DNA of 6,449 nucleotides from a candidate division TM6 bacterium UASB124 (GCA_945872225.1 CAMBZK010000069.1:1-6449); one strand, 5' to 3'; shown: positions 1 to 6,301, counted from the first letter of the stretch. Program-made: numbers and translations. Notes: generated by a model not told the origin, from the letters alone.

Positions 1-135
1 GTTGCCCTTGAGGAAGTAAAATATCTCAAGAAAAAACGGTCGCCGGAGGCTGTTTTGGGTATTTTAAAGTCTAAAAACAATGTGTGGCTAATTGATCAAT
101 ATATTGATCTAGTTGAAACTTTCGCTACTTTTTAA
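1..135 (+). CDS. C-terminal end of an unidentified protein (5' truncated by window edge)
   Basis: Frame 1 is open from the first base to a TAA at 133-135, giving 44 residues that begin VALEEVKYLKKKRSPEA and end IDLVETFATF. The composition is that of a normal soluble protein: a charged Lys/Glu-rich stretch, then a hydrophobic amphipathic segment, consistent with alpha helices. No start codon is present because the gene enters from outside the window. It converges on the Nudix gene, with 24 nt between the two stop codons and no GC-rich terminator hairpin in that gap. I do not recognise the family from this fragment. It could also be an open frame by chance, but the natural composition and the abutting stop at a gene boundary favour a real gene. 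Confidence 0.6.
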   Translation, partial: VALEEVKYLKKKRSPEAVLGILKSKNNVWLIDQYIDLVETFATF

Positions 136-159
136 AAGTCCTGTTAAAACGCATTGAAT

Positions 160-606
160 TTAATCGGTGATGATCTCAATGGCTGGTCCGGCGAGTAATG
201 CTGCCAAGCGTGTGCGCATGATGACAGGGAGCAGATTTGCATCCGCTAGCTGGTCAAGCGGTGCCCAGACAAAAGAGATATGTGCTTCTTGTGAAGCCGG
301 GGTCTCATGGCGTGAAAAGCCAGGGACGTCAGTAGCAAAAATAATATTGATTTCATGTTGCAGTGTGTTGGTGCTGTCATGCCATAGGCTTTCATGCGTG
401 CCCAAAAGGCGCGTGATGTTGGCATCAGTGACACCAAGCTCTTCTGTTAGCTCACGCAACAAGGCTACCTTACTCGGCTCGCCAAGCTCAACGTGCCCAC
501 CAGGCAGATAGGTGTAGCGTTTGGAGCCGTTGGTACTGCAGGTTAAAAGAATATGCCCGTCGTCAATAATGACCGCACGGGCAATAACTTGTATATGGTT
601 ATTCAT
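160..606 (-). CDS. Nudix hydrolase family protein (148 aa)
   Basis: This is a Nudix-fold pyrophosphohydrolase that would cleave a nucleoside diphosphate linked to another moiety, using Mg2+ or a similar metal. The complete 23-residue Nudix box runs from Gly37 to Val59: Gly37, Glu43, Arg51-Glu52, Glu55-Glu56 and Gly58 all sit at the spacing of the GX5EX7REUXEEXGU signature, so the catalytic and metal-binding residues are intact. The preceding strand ends in LPGG, as usual. At 148 residues the protein is a single domain with no signal peptide, so it should be cytoplasmic. The substrate (oxidised dNTP, ADP-ribose, NADH, capped RNA) cannot be told from the box alone. The ATG lies 3 nt after the thioredoxin stop, and I see no convincing SD in front of it (the upstream bases are the trxA 3' end), so translation is probably coupled to trxA. 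It is the last gene of a likely aspS-trxA-nudix operon. Confidence 0.9.
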   Translation of the reverse strand: MNNHIQVIARAVIIDDGHILLTCSTNGSKRYTYLPGGHVELGEPSKVALLRELTEELGVTDANITRLLGTHESLWHDSTNTLQHEINIIFATDVPGFSRHETPASQEAHISFVWAPLDQLADANLLPVIMRTRLAALLAGPAIEIITD

Positions 607-609
607 GCA

Positions 610-930
610 CTAACCAAGATGGCCGGTAATTTTGCTTACCAACGCATCTTTGTTCATGTAACCAGTTTCTTTAGCAACCATTTTGCCGTCTTTGAGAAAG
701 AGAAAGGTTGGGATTGAAGAGACGTTGTATTGGACTGCCAGGTCACGCTCTTCGTCAATATTAATTTTTACGAATTTATATTGACCAGCCATGTCTTTGG
801 CAAGCTGATCAAACACTGGTGCCATCATTTTGCATGGTCCACACCAGGTGGCGTACATGTCAATAACGACAGGCAACGGTGATTTTTTTACTTCTTCTTC
901 AAAATTTTGCGTGTTTACTATCATGGTCAT
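610..930 (-). CDS. trxA: Thioredoxin (106 aa, cytoplasmic)
   Basis: A canonical thioredoxin: a small dithiol protein that reduces disulfides in the cytoplasm. The active site WCGPCK is at residues 29-34 (Cys30 and Cys33). The cis-proline loop is Ser72-Ile73-Pro74-Thr75, and Asp24 corresponds to the buried acidic residue of thioredoxins. A length of 106 residues matches the family norm, and there is no signal peptide or membrane segment. Two in-frame ATGs exist (930 and 924). The first is preferred because a GAAGGGG sequence lies 5 nt upstream of it. The gene starts 16 nt after aspS ends and stops 3 nt before the Nudix start, so it is very probably co-transcribed with both. A likely partner is the CcdA/DsbD-type membrane protein upstream of aspS, because thioredoxin is the usual electron donor for that family. 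The name trxA is by family; paralogues elsewhere in the genome cannot be excluded. Confidence 0.95.
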   Translation of the reverse strand: MTMIVNTQNFEEEVKKSPLPVVIDMYATWCGPCKMMAPVFDQLAKDMAGQYKFVKINIDEERDLAVQYNVSSIPTFLFLKDGKMVAKETGYMNKDALVSKITGHLG

Positions 931-946
931 AAATACCCCTTCATTT

Positions 947-2761
947 TTAGAGAGCGTTAGTTGTTTCTGCTTTTTTTTGAGCTACTGCTTTTGGGTCGAT
1001 GTAAGTACTTTTAATTTGCAACTCGCGGAGCTGAGCATCTTCAACCGTTGATGGTGAACTCATCATTAAACAGCTACCATTCTGCGTTTTAGGAAATGCT
1101 ATCACGTCGCGAATGGCATCCGTACCAGTCAAGATCATAATCAAGCGGTCGATACCAAATGCTACACCGCCCTCAGGGGGGTAGCCAACAGTTTGCGCAT
1201 CAAGTAAAAATTTGAACTTCTCTTCAGCTTTTTCACGCGTCATGCCAAGCAGGTCAAAAATTTTGCTTTGTACTTCTGCTGAGTGAATGCGAATAGAGCC
1301 GCCACCAAGTTCTTCACCGTTGCAGACCAAGTCGTATGCACGTGCTTTGACGTCTTTGAGCTCTTGGTTTTCCCAGCCGGCTTGCGGGGAGGTAAATTGA
1401 TGGTGTCGAGCAACCCATTTTTTGCTCTCTTTGTCGTATTCAAACATAGGGAAGTCGGTAACCCAAAACAGTTCAAATGAGTTGTTATCAATCAATCTAA
1501 GCTCTCTGCCAAATGCAAGGCGCAGTTGGCCAAGCACAGTCCAGGCATCTTCATAGTCACCAATGACCACGAACAGGGCGTCTTCTTTGGTTAATCCAGG
1601 AATAACTGTTTGCAGCTGTGCTAAAAAGTCTGCTGGCAAAAATTTGGTAACCGGTGAATCAATGGTGCCATCTTCGCGCCACTTAAACCACAACAGGCCT
1701 TTTGCACCAAGCTCTTTGGTAACACGATCACTCCAGCGGTCCATGTCGGTGCGGGAGAATGACTGGTCTTTAACGACGATGCATCCTGCTTTGCCACCAG
1801 CGTTGATTGCTGCTTTAACAAAGCTCAATTCAAGCTTTTCAAAGATGGCCGTAGCGTCTTGTATTTCTAGGCCAAAGCGCATATCGGGTTTATCGCTACC
1901 AAAGCGGTTAAACACATCATCAAAGCTGTAGCGCTTGAGTGGCAGTGCTAACTCGATGTTAAGAAATTTTTTCCATAATATTTTGTACAGGCCTTCACAC
2001 ACGGTTTGAATGGTCTCTTCATCAATAAATGCCATTTCAATATCAAGCTGCGTGAATTCTGGTTGCCTGCTCGCGCGTAGCGCCTCATCGCGGAAACAAC
2101 GAGCGATTTGGAAGTAGCGCTCCATGCCGCCTACCATCAGCAGTTGCTTGTAAATTTGTGGTGACTCTACCAAGCCATAAAATGAGCCAGGCTGGGAGCG
2201 AGATGGGACTAAAAAGTTCCGCGCGCCGCCTGGGGTGCTTTTAGAAAGGATAGGGGTTTCAATTTCATAAAAGCCTTGCTCATGGAAATAATTGCGCATG
2301 GCAAAAATAACTTCGTGACGCATTTTAAGATTGTCGTGCATATTTTGACGACGTAAATCTAGGTAGCGATATTTAAGGCGTAGCTCTTCTGAAATAGCAC
2401 CTTCGTCATCAATTTGAAAGGGGAGTGCTGCTGCTTTATTTAATATTTGCAGCGTGGTGATGTGCACTTCAATGTGGCCAGTTGATAGCTTGTCATTGAT
2501 CGCTTCTTTACTGCGAGCTACAACGGTACCTTGCACAGCAACGACAAATTCTGATCGTAGTGCATGAGCGGCTTCTGCTGTTGTCCCATTAACGCTTGGG
2601 TCGAATACGAGTTGTACAAGCCCTGAGCGGTCTCGTAAATCAACGAAAATCACGCCACCGTGATCGCGTCGGCGGTGTACCCACCCATTAAGGGTTACGG
2701 TAGTACTTAAGAGCTCGTTGGTTACTTGCCCACAAAAAACGGTTCTTTTTAATAGCTGCAT
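947..2761 (-). CDS. aspS: Aspartyl-tRNA synthetase, bacterial type (604 aa), possibly non-discriminating
   Basis: A class II aminoacyl-tRNA synthetase that attaches Asp to tRNA(Asp) in the cytoplasm. An N-terminal OB-fold anticodon-binding domain (about residues 1-110) contains GWVHRRRDHGG at 26-36. The catalytic domain follows, with a motif 1 region around 148-175, motif 2 at about 215-245 (FRDE at 223-226, QPEFTQ at 233-238) and motif 3 (GIDR at 536-539). A GAD-type insert at roughly 290-430 marks the bacterial rather than archaeal form. The length suits the family (about 590). The ATG at 2761 is supported by alignment with the usual start (FCGQ at 9-12) and an AAGAGAG sequence upstream. 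His34 sits where non-discriminating AspRS carry His and E. coli has Leu30. Several positions normally conserved differ: Ala227 and Ser231 in motif 2, Gln455 after His453-His454, and Glu530 before motif 3. It heads the aspS-trxA-nudix cluster. Confidence 0.97.
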   Translation of the reverse strand: MQLLKRTVFCGQVTNELLSTTVTLNGWVHRRRDHGGVIFVDLRDRSGLVQLVFDPSVNGTTAEAAHALRSEFVVAVQGTVVARSKEAINDKLSTGHIEVHITTLQILNKAAALPFQIDDEGAISEELRLKYRYLDLRRQNMHDNLKMRHEVIFAMRNYFHEQGFYEIETPILSKSTPGGARNFLVPSRSQPGSFYGLVESPQIYKQLLMVGGMERYFQIARCFRDEALRASRQPEFTQLDIEMAFIDEETIQTVCEGLYKILWKKFLNIELALPLKRYSFDDVFNRFGSDKPDMRFGLEIQDATAIFEKLELSFVKAAINAGGKAGCIVVKDQSFSRTDMDRWSDRVTKELGAKGLLWFKWREDGTIDSPVTKFLPADFLAQLQTVIPGLTKEDALFVVIGDYEDAWTVLGQLRLAFGRELRLIDNNSFELFWVTDFPMFEYDKESKKWVARHHQFTSPQAGWENQELKDVKARAYDLVCNGEELGGGSIRIHSAEVQSKIFDLLGMTREKAEEKFKFLLDAQTVGYPPEGGVAFGIDRLIMILTGTDAIRDVIAFPKTQNGSCLMMSSPSTVEDAQLRELQIKSTYIDPKAVAQKKAETTNAL

Positions 2762-2809
2762 TATGGTCTCTCTTGAACCTGGTTAATCCGCTAAATTTAG
2801 ATGAGGACC

Positions 2810-2837
2810 AGTGTATCAGCTTTTAGATAAAATCGAA
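2810..2837 (-). promoter_or_regulatory. Candidate promoter for aspS-trxA-nudix
   Basis: On the minus strand an extended -10 (TGATACACT, with TACACT at 2815-2810) lies 16 nt after a weak -35-like TTCGAT (2837-2832). Predicted initiation near 2803 would give a leader of about 40 nt before the aspS ATG. The leader holds a 10-bp perfect palindrome, CTAAATTTAG (2791-2800), just after the predicted start. The -10 matches the consensus at only 4 of 6 positions, so this is tentative, but the 95-nt gap is the only intergenic space where the operon could have its own promoter. Confidence 0.3.
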
Positions 2838-2856
2838 GATGTGGGGCAAAATTGCT

Positions 2857-3714
2857 TTAGCAGCACAATTTTATGGCATAGGCAGCACTTGCCAGCGTGC
2901 CAAGCAGGGACAAAATTCCTAAAATACGGGCAAAAGGTTCTTGGCGGGCGTCTTTTAAAAATACAAAACAAGCGGCGCCGCTAATCAAGGCGTAGCCAAA
3001 AAAGCTTTGCGCTGGCGATAAAAAGGCATGCAAGAAATAGACACAGACCCCAAGCATCAAAAAGCCAAAGACTTTTTTTATCTCGTCCATCCAGGCTCCA
3101 GCCTTAGGTAGCATGCCAAGGGTGCTAGAAAACGTGCCGACGAGCATGAGTAAGATGCCCATGCCAAAAGCAAACGAAAACAAGGTCATAAGCCCGAGGA
3201 TAGGGTTGCCCTGTTTTGCGACGATACCTAAAAGCATCGCAAGCGCAGGGGTGAGACAGGGAGAGGCAACAGTGCCAGAGACAATACCAAGTGCAAAGGT
3301 GTGCAAGAGTGATCCGTGTTTTGTAGCGATATTGTGGCGCATTAAAAACGGCGGCACGTAGAGTTCATAAAAACCAAACATCGAACCAGCCAAGTAGATA
3401 AAAAAGCCAATAATAATTGCCAAAAACCAGGGTGCCGCGAGCCAGGAGCCAAACATTATTGATGATGTTGCCGAAATATACCCTAAAAAAGCATACACGG
3501 TTGCAATGCCAATGACGTAGCACAATGAATTGAGGAAGTTGTGGAAGAATGAGTTGCTTGCTTGCGCTTGCAAAATGCCTGCGGTGATAGGGATCATCGG
3601 ATAGATGCATGGTGTAAAGCTTACGAGTACCCCAGCAAAAAAAGCAACGCTTAACAGGTACAGGGGGGCAACGTTTGAAGCTGTAATGCCAGCCAAGAGC
3701 GAAGATATTTCCAT
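2857..3714 (-). CDS. CcdA/DsbD-type transmembrane thiol-disulfide conduit (285 aa)
   Basis: An integral membrane protein of the cytochrome c biogenesis/DsbD transmembrane family, which passes electrons from cytoplasmic thioredoxin to the extracytoplasmic side. Numbered from the ATG at 3714, the paired redox cysteines are Cys36 in the FTPCIYPMIP motif of helix 1 and Cys153 in ASPCLTP of helix 4, both followed by prolines as in the family. Hydrophobicity suggests eight helices (about 16-38, 57-81, 93-115, 135-165, 171-195, 213-233, 236-253, 261-281), as in the DsbD beta domain rather than six-helix CcdA. The periplasmic alpha and thioredoxin-like gamma domains of full DsbD are absent, so partners must be separate. 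It ends in Cys-Cys. A longer reading from GTG at 3765 is possible, but its start lies inside a terminator hairpin; AAAAGG 6 nt upstream of 3714 supports the shorter start. I find no clear promoter of its own. Confidence 0.88.
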   Translation of the reverse strand: MEISSLLAGITASNVAPLYLLSVAFFAGVLVSFTPCIYPMIPITAGILQAQASNSFFHNFLNSLCYVIGIATVYAFLGYISATSSIMFGSWLAAPWFLAIIIGFFIYLAGSMFGFYELYVPPFLMRHNIATKHGSLLHTFALGIVSGTVASPCLTPALAMLLGIVAKQGNPILGLMTLFSFAFGMGILLMLVGTFSSTLGMLPKAGAWMDEIKKVFGFLMLGVCVYFLHAFLSPAQSFFGYALISGAACFVFLKDARQEPFARILGILSLLGTLASAAYAIKLCC

Positions 3715-3720
3715 AGCCAT

Positions 3721-3726
3721 CCTTTT
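3721..3726 (-). promoter_or_regulatory. Ribosome binding site that decides the CcdA/DsbD-like start
   Basis: The minus strand reads AAAAGG at 3726-3721, then ATG (3720), GCT, ATG (3714). The purine run touches the first ATG, which is too close for use, but is 6 nt from the second, a normal SD distance. This favours translation from 3714. The in-frame GTG at 3765 is at the start of the loop of the terminator hairpin and its reading adds 17 residues (first 15 polar, with no family counterpart I know of). Confidence 0.5.
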
Positions 3727-3740
3727 GGTATTTGATTTAA

Positions 3741-3788
3741 AAGATAAGCAAGAAAGAAGGGGCACCTTTCATAAGATGCCCCTTCTTT
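3741..3788 (-). terminator. Rho-independent terminator of the 817-aa secreted-protein gene
   Basis: Perfect 12-bp inverted arms at 3753-3764 and 3777-3788 (AAAGAAGGGGCA / TGCCCCTTCTTT) enclose a 12-nt loop whose CTT/AAG ends can pair for three more base pairs. On the minus strand the hairpin begins 23 nt after the stop codon at 3812-3814. It is followed by a pyrimidine-rich tract (CTTCTTTCTTGCTTATCTTTT), so termination is aimed at the minus-strand transcript. It lies directly between the secreted-protein gene and the CcdA/DsbD-like gene. Either the latter depends on read-through, or it has a promoter I cannot recognise. Confidence 0.8.
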
Positions 3789-3811
3789 GGTTTAACTAGG
3801 TTATTTTGATT

Positions 3812-6265
3812 TTATGCAGCATTGTTACCACTTGCTGCTGGTCTCTTAGCTGGAGCTGCGCGTCTTGGAGCTACTTTATTGCCTGCGGATCTTGGGTTTC
3901 CGCTAGCTCGGCCTTTTTTAATCGGGGTTCTAGCTTTTGCAGCTGGTTTAGCATCTGGTTTTACATCTGCTGGTTTAGCATCTGCTGGTTTAGCATCTGC
4001 TGGTTTTACATCTGCTGGTTTTACATCTGTTCCAAGATTTGGCAGTTGTGCTGGTTTTTTAACCTTGTTGCCTCTACCTTGCTTTTTACCTGCTGGTGTT
4101 TGGCTGCGTCGAGAGGTACCGCCACCTCTGCCTGTGCGAGGAGCTGGCTTTGCAGTGCCCTTGCCACGAGGAGCTGGTTTGTTAGCGCTTGGTTTGTCAT
4201 TGCCTTTGGTGCCTGGGTTCTTATCTTTGTCTTTATCTTTGTCCTTACCATCATCTTTTTTAGCGCTAGCGCCTTTATGGAAAAGACTATCGTAAGCAAC
4301 AAGGGCTACTTGGCCGTCAGCAGCCATTACAACATCGCTAAAGCCAGCAACTGGGCTAGAGTCAGTCTTGCTTACCGGTAAGAAGCTCCAGCTTGCATCT
4401 TTGAATACAACAACTTGGCCACTGCTTGTTACGCCCATTACATTCGTTTTGCTTGCAGCAGCAACAGATTGCAGCGTAAATGCTTGGTCGCCGACTTTTT
4501 GTCCAAATGCTGCAAAAGCAACTGTTTTGGCGGTTGTATCAACGGTGCCAGACCATAGTGATCCATTTGCATCAAGGCCAAGAAGCACATCACTGCTTGC
4601 AACAAGGCTCTTGAGCGTAGCGGTTGCTGGCAAGCCAGAAGCAGTCATTTTTGCTACAGCGCCAGGTCCTGCTGCATGCCAAACATTCCCGGTAGCATCA
4701 AGAGCGAATAGGCTATTTTTTTTGTCACTGGTAATGCATCTGAAAATTGCTGCGTTGCCAAGTGTTTCAAAATTAGGTTCTCCAGCAGCAGCAAGATTGC
4801 AGCGATAAACAGCGCCATCATGGTCACCTGCGCTAGCTTTTTTTTGCTTAAGGAGCAGATAAAGTTCTTGGTCAGCATTTGCTGCAAGTTGTGCAATTGT
4901 AACGTTACTGTCTATTTCAACAGGAATGCCAAAAGGCATTGCTTGCCAGCTGTCATCTGCGTCTCCTGCCTGTATTGTTAGGATTGCGGTGCCTGTATCA
5001 GCAATAGCAAAAATGGTTGATTTTCCTGCTTTGTCTTCGCCAATAACAGCACTGTCATTTTGAGCAATCGCGTCTTGGCCGCTGATTTCATCAAAGCCTT
5101 CTGGTGAAACAGCTGCTAATGGTTCAGCTTTAAGATCATAAATAGTTGCTGAAGCAAGTTGGCTGCCAAAGGCAAAAAATTGTAACGGCTGTGTTATTTT
5201 GCTCAGTAGGGCTTTGGTTGCTTCATTAGGTGAAATAACTATTTTGTAAGCGCTGTCTGGTGCGCCATGAGCTTTAACTCTTACAAGAAAATAACCTTGT
5301 GGTTGGTCAAGATCAATGCGTACATCAACTGGCACGAGCGATCTGCCATCAGGGCCTTTGTTTGGAATAACATCAGCACCGGGAGATGCAAAAACGGCTT
5401 GTTCTGCAGCAGGGGTTTCTTTTGCAGGCGGAACGCCGAGTGAGACATATGATGAGCGGTTTGCCATGGTTACGCCATCAGTTGTTACCGGGCTGCCAAG
5501 GTGAACAAAAAAGGTATTTTGAAATGGATTAACGGTGGTGCTTGCGCTTGGAACAAAGGCAACGATCACATTGCTTTGGTCTGCTGCTCCTGCTGCAACT
5601 TCTGAGCAGAGCATGGTAAATACAAGAGCTCCGCGACCAGGCTCTGACAGTGTTTGAGCACTGATCCATGCAGCTGCTGGTACTTTTGCCGTGTCTGTTG
5701 GGCTTGTTGTCTGGCTTGATAGGTAGGTGCCAACAACAGGAATGTCTAGCGAAACGCGTCTTGTGGCGCTTTCGTAGGCTCGTTTCAGACCTTCTTCGCG
5801 GTTTAGTAGGCTTTGATACTTTGGTTTAGCCTTGTCGAAGGCTTCGCATATTTTTTTATTACCGCTCTTATCTCGATTCAATAGGTAGTCTCTTGTTCCT
5901 TGAAGTTCCGAAATGAGTTGTGCGGTCTCATCCCTTAGTGCTTTCGAACCATCCCATATTTGATAAAATGCAGCATGTTCTTTTTCTACTTGTGCAAGAG
6001 CTGTATCAATAGCATCTCCTGTCGCATTATTAAGGGCAGTAATCGCTTCATCAAAAGAAGTAACTTTGCCCTCTGCCACAATACCATAGACTTGAACGGC
6101 TCCTAAATTGGTGAGCAGAGCGTTAACTTTTTGGTTTAAAGTGGTTGTGCCAGTCTCAAGCTCAGCCTTTTTTAGTTTATGAAAAGTTGCATCAAGTGTA
6201 CCTGCTGATGCAAACAGGGCTGCAACAATTAACAGACTGATAGATCTGATTTTAGGTAATGTCAT
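3812..6265 (-). CDS. Secreted protein of unknown function with beta-repeat region and basic repetitive tail (817 aa)
   Basis: I do not recognise this family. Residues 1-21 form a Sec signal peptide: Lys5/Arg7, a hydrophobic core at 9-18, and an ASA site with likely cleavage before Gly22. Residues 28-170 are charged and look alpha-helical. Residues 171-410 look beta-rich, with many Ser/Thr/Val. From about 415 to 665 short units recur with a hydrophobic strand, an Asp/Gly turn and often an aromatic (ALDATGNVWH at 521-530, GLDANGSLWSG at 563-573, GVTSSGQVVVF at 611-621), which resembles a tectonin- or RCC1-like beta-propeller; this is inference. Residues 668-817 are a low-complexity tail rich in Lys, Pro, Ala, Gly and Arg, strongly basic and probably disordered, with a KD run at 674-682 and pentapeptide repeats at 747-775. 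Cysteines are at 140, 220, 489 and 510. The ATG at 6265 has AAGGAG 6 nt upstream. The tail might bind a polyanion such as LPS, wall polymer or nucleic acid. Confidence 0.85.
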   Translation of the reverse strand: MTLPKIRSISLLIVAALFASAGTLDATFHKLKKAELETGTTTLNQKVNALLTNLGAVQVYGIVAEGKVTSFDEAITALNNATGDAIDTALAQVEKEHAAFYQIWDGSKALRDETAQLISELQGTRDYLLNRDKSGNKKICEAFDKAKPKYQSLLNREEGLKRAYESATRRVSLDIPVVGTYLSSQTTSPTDTAKVPAAAWISAQTLSEPGRGALVFTMLCSEVAAGAADQSNVIVAFVPSASTTVNPFQNTFFVHLGSPVTTDGVTMANRSSYVSLGVPPAKETPAAEQAVFASPGADVIPNKGPDGRSLVPVDVRIDLDQPQGYFLVRVKAHGAPDSAYKIVISPNEATKALLSKITQPLQFFAFGSQLASATIYDLKAEPLAAVSPEGFDEISGQDAIAQNDSAVIGEDKAGKSTIFAIADTGTAILTIQAGDADDSWQAMPFGIPVEIDSNVTIAQLAANADQELYLLLKQKKASAGDHDGAVYRCNLAAAGEPNFETLGNAAIFRCITSDKKNSLFALDATGNVWHAAGPGAVAKMTASGLPATATLKSLVASSDVLLGLDANGSLWSGTVDTTAKTVAFAAFGQKVGDQAFTLQSVAAASKTNVMGVTSSGQVVVFKDASWSFLPVSKTDSSPVAGFSDVVMAADGQVALVAYDSLFHKGASAKKDDGKDKDKDKDKNPGTKGNDKPSANKPAPRGKGTAKPAPRTGRGGGTSRRSQTPAGKKQGRGNKVKKPAQLPNLGTDVKPADVKPADAKPADAKPADVKPDAKPAAKARTPIKKGRASGNPRSAGNKVAPRRAAPAKRPAASGNNAA
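3941..4027 (-). repeat. 15-bp tandem repeat encoding DVKPA/DAKPA units
   Basis: Six direct copies run along the minus strand from 4027 to 3941: five of 15 bp and one of 12 bp. The unit is GATGYWAAACCAGCA, encoding Asp-Val/Ala-Lys-Pro-Ala. Copies 1, 2 and 5 have GTA (Val) and copies 3, 4 and 6 have GCT (Ala). Copy 5 (3956-3967) lacks the last GCA codon, and copy 6 ends in GCT instead. The array is in frame inside the basic tail (residues 747-775) of the 817-aa protein. The near-identity of the copies at the DNA level points to recent slippage or recombination. Confidence 0.95.
4220..4246 (-). repeat. Lys-Asp dipeptide run
   Basis: Residues 674-682 of the 817-aa protein alternate Lys and Asp (KDKDKDKDK). 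The codons alternate AAG/AAA with GAC/GAT, so the underlying repeat period is about 12 bp. The run marks the boundary between the folded beta-repeat region and the basic tail and probably acts as a charged, extended linker. Confidence 0.85.
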
Positions 6266-6271
6266 ACCCTA

Positions 6272-6277
6272 CTCCTT
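6272..6277 (-). promoter_or_regulatory. Strong Shine-Dalgarno site for the 817-aa protein
   Basis: AAGGAG on the minus strand lies 6 nt before the ATG at 6265. It is the best SD match in the window and fixes the start, which also gives a complete signal peptide. Confidence 0.85.
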
Positions 6278-6301
6278 AAAAAATGAACTGGTAATGTACT
6301 C

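Noticed and set aside
127..139. 13-bp AT-rich palindrome (ACTTTTTAAAAGT) between the convergent genes as a terminator
   Set aside because: It has no GC pairs beyond one, no loop and no T tract. It overlaps a stop codon and is probably chance.
2791..2800. CTAAATTTAG palindrome in the aspS leader as an operator
   Set aside because: A 10-bp AT-rich palindrome is expected by chance at this length, and no regulator is encoded nearby. It is mentioned only with the promoter candidate.
2844..2875. Weak hairpin around the stop codon of the CcdA/DsbD-like gene (AAAATTG ... CAATTTT) as a terminator
   Set aside because: The stem is AT-rich with a bulge, overlaps the stop codon and is followed by only four T residues. 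It is too weak to call.
3715..3765. N-terminal extension of the CcdA/DsbD-like protein from GTG at 3765
   Set aside because: It begins inside a strong terminator hairpin, lacks an SD of its own, and adds residues unlike the family. The ATG at 3714 is better supported.
3941..4027. Direct repeats as a possible CRISPR or iteron array
   Set aside because: Units are 12-15 bp with no spacers, keep the reading frame and encode a Lys/Pro tail. No cas or replication initiator gene is present.
3806..4381. Plus-strand open frame of 191 codons with repeated Ile-Cys-Trp-Phe units, and a second plus-strand frame at 3822-4295
   Set aside because: Both are opposite-strand shadows of the repetitive tail of the 817-aa protein. 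The odd Cys/Trp-rich composition follows from the 15-bp repeat read in antisense, and the minus-strand gene has a signal peptide, SD, promoter and terminator.
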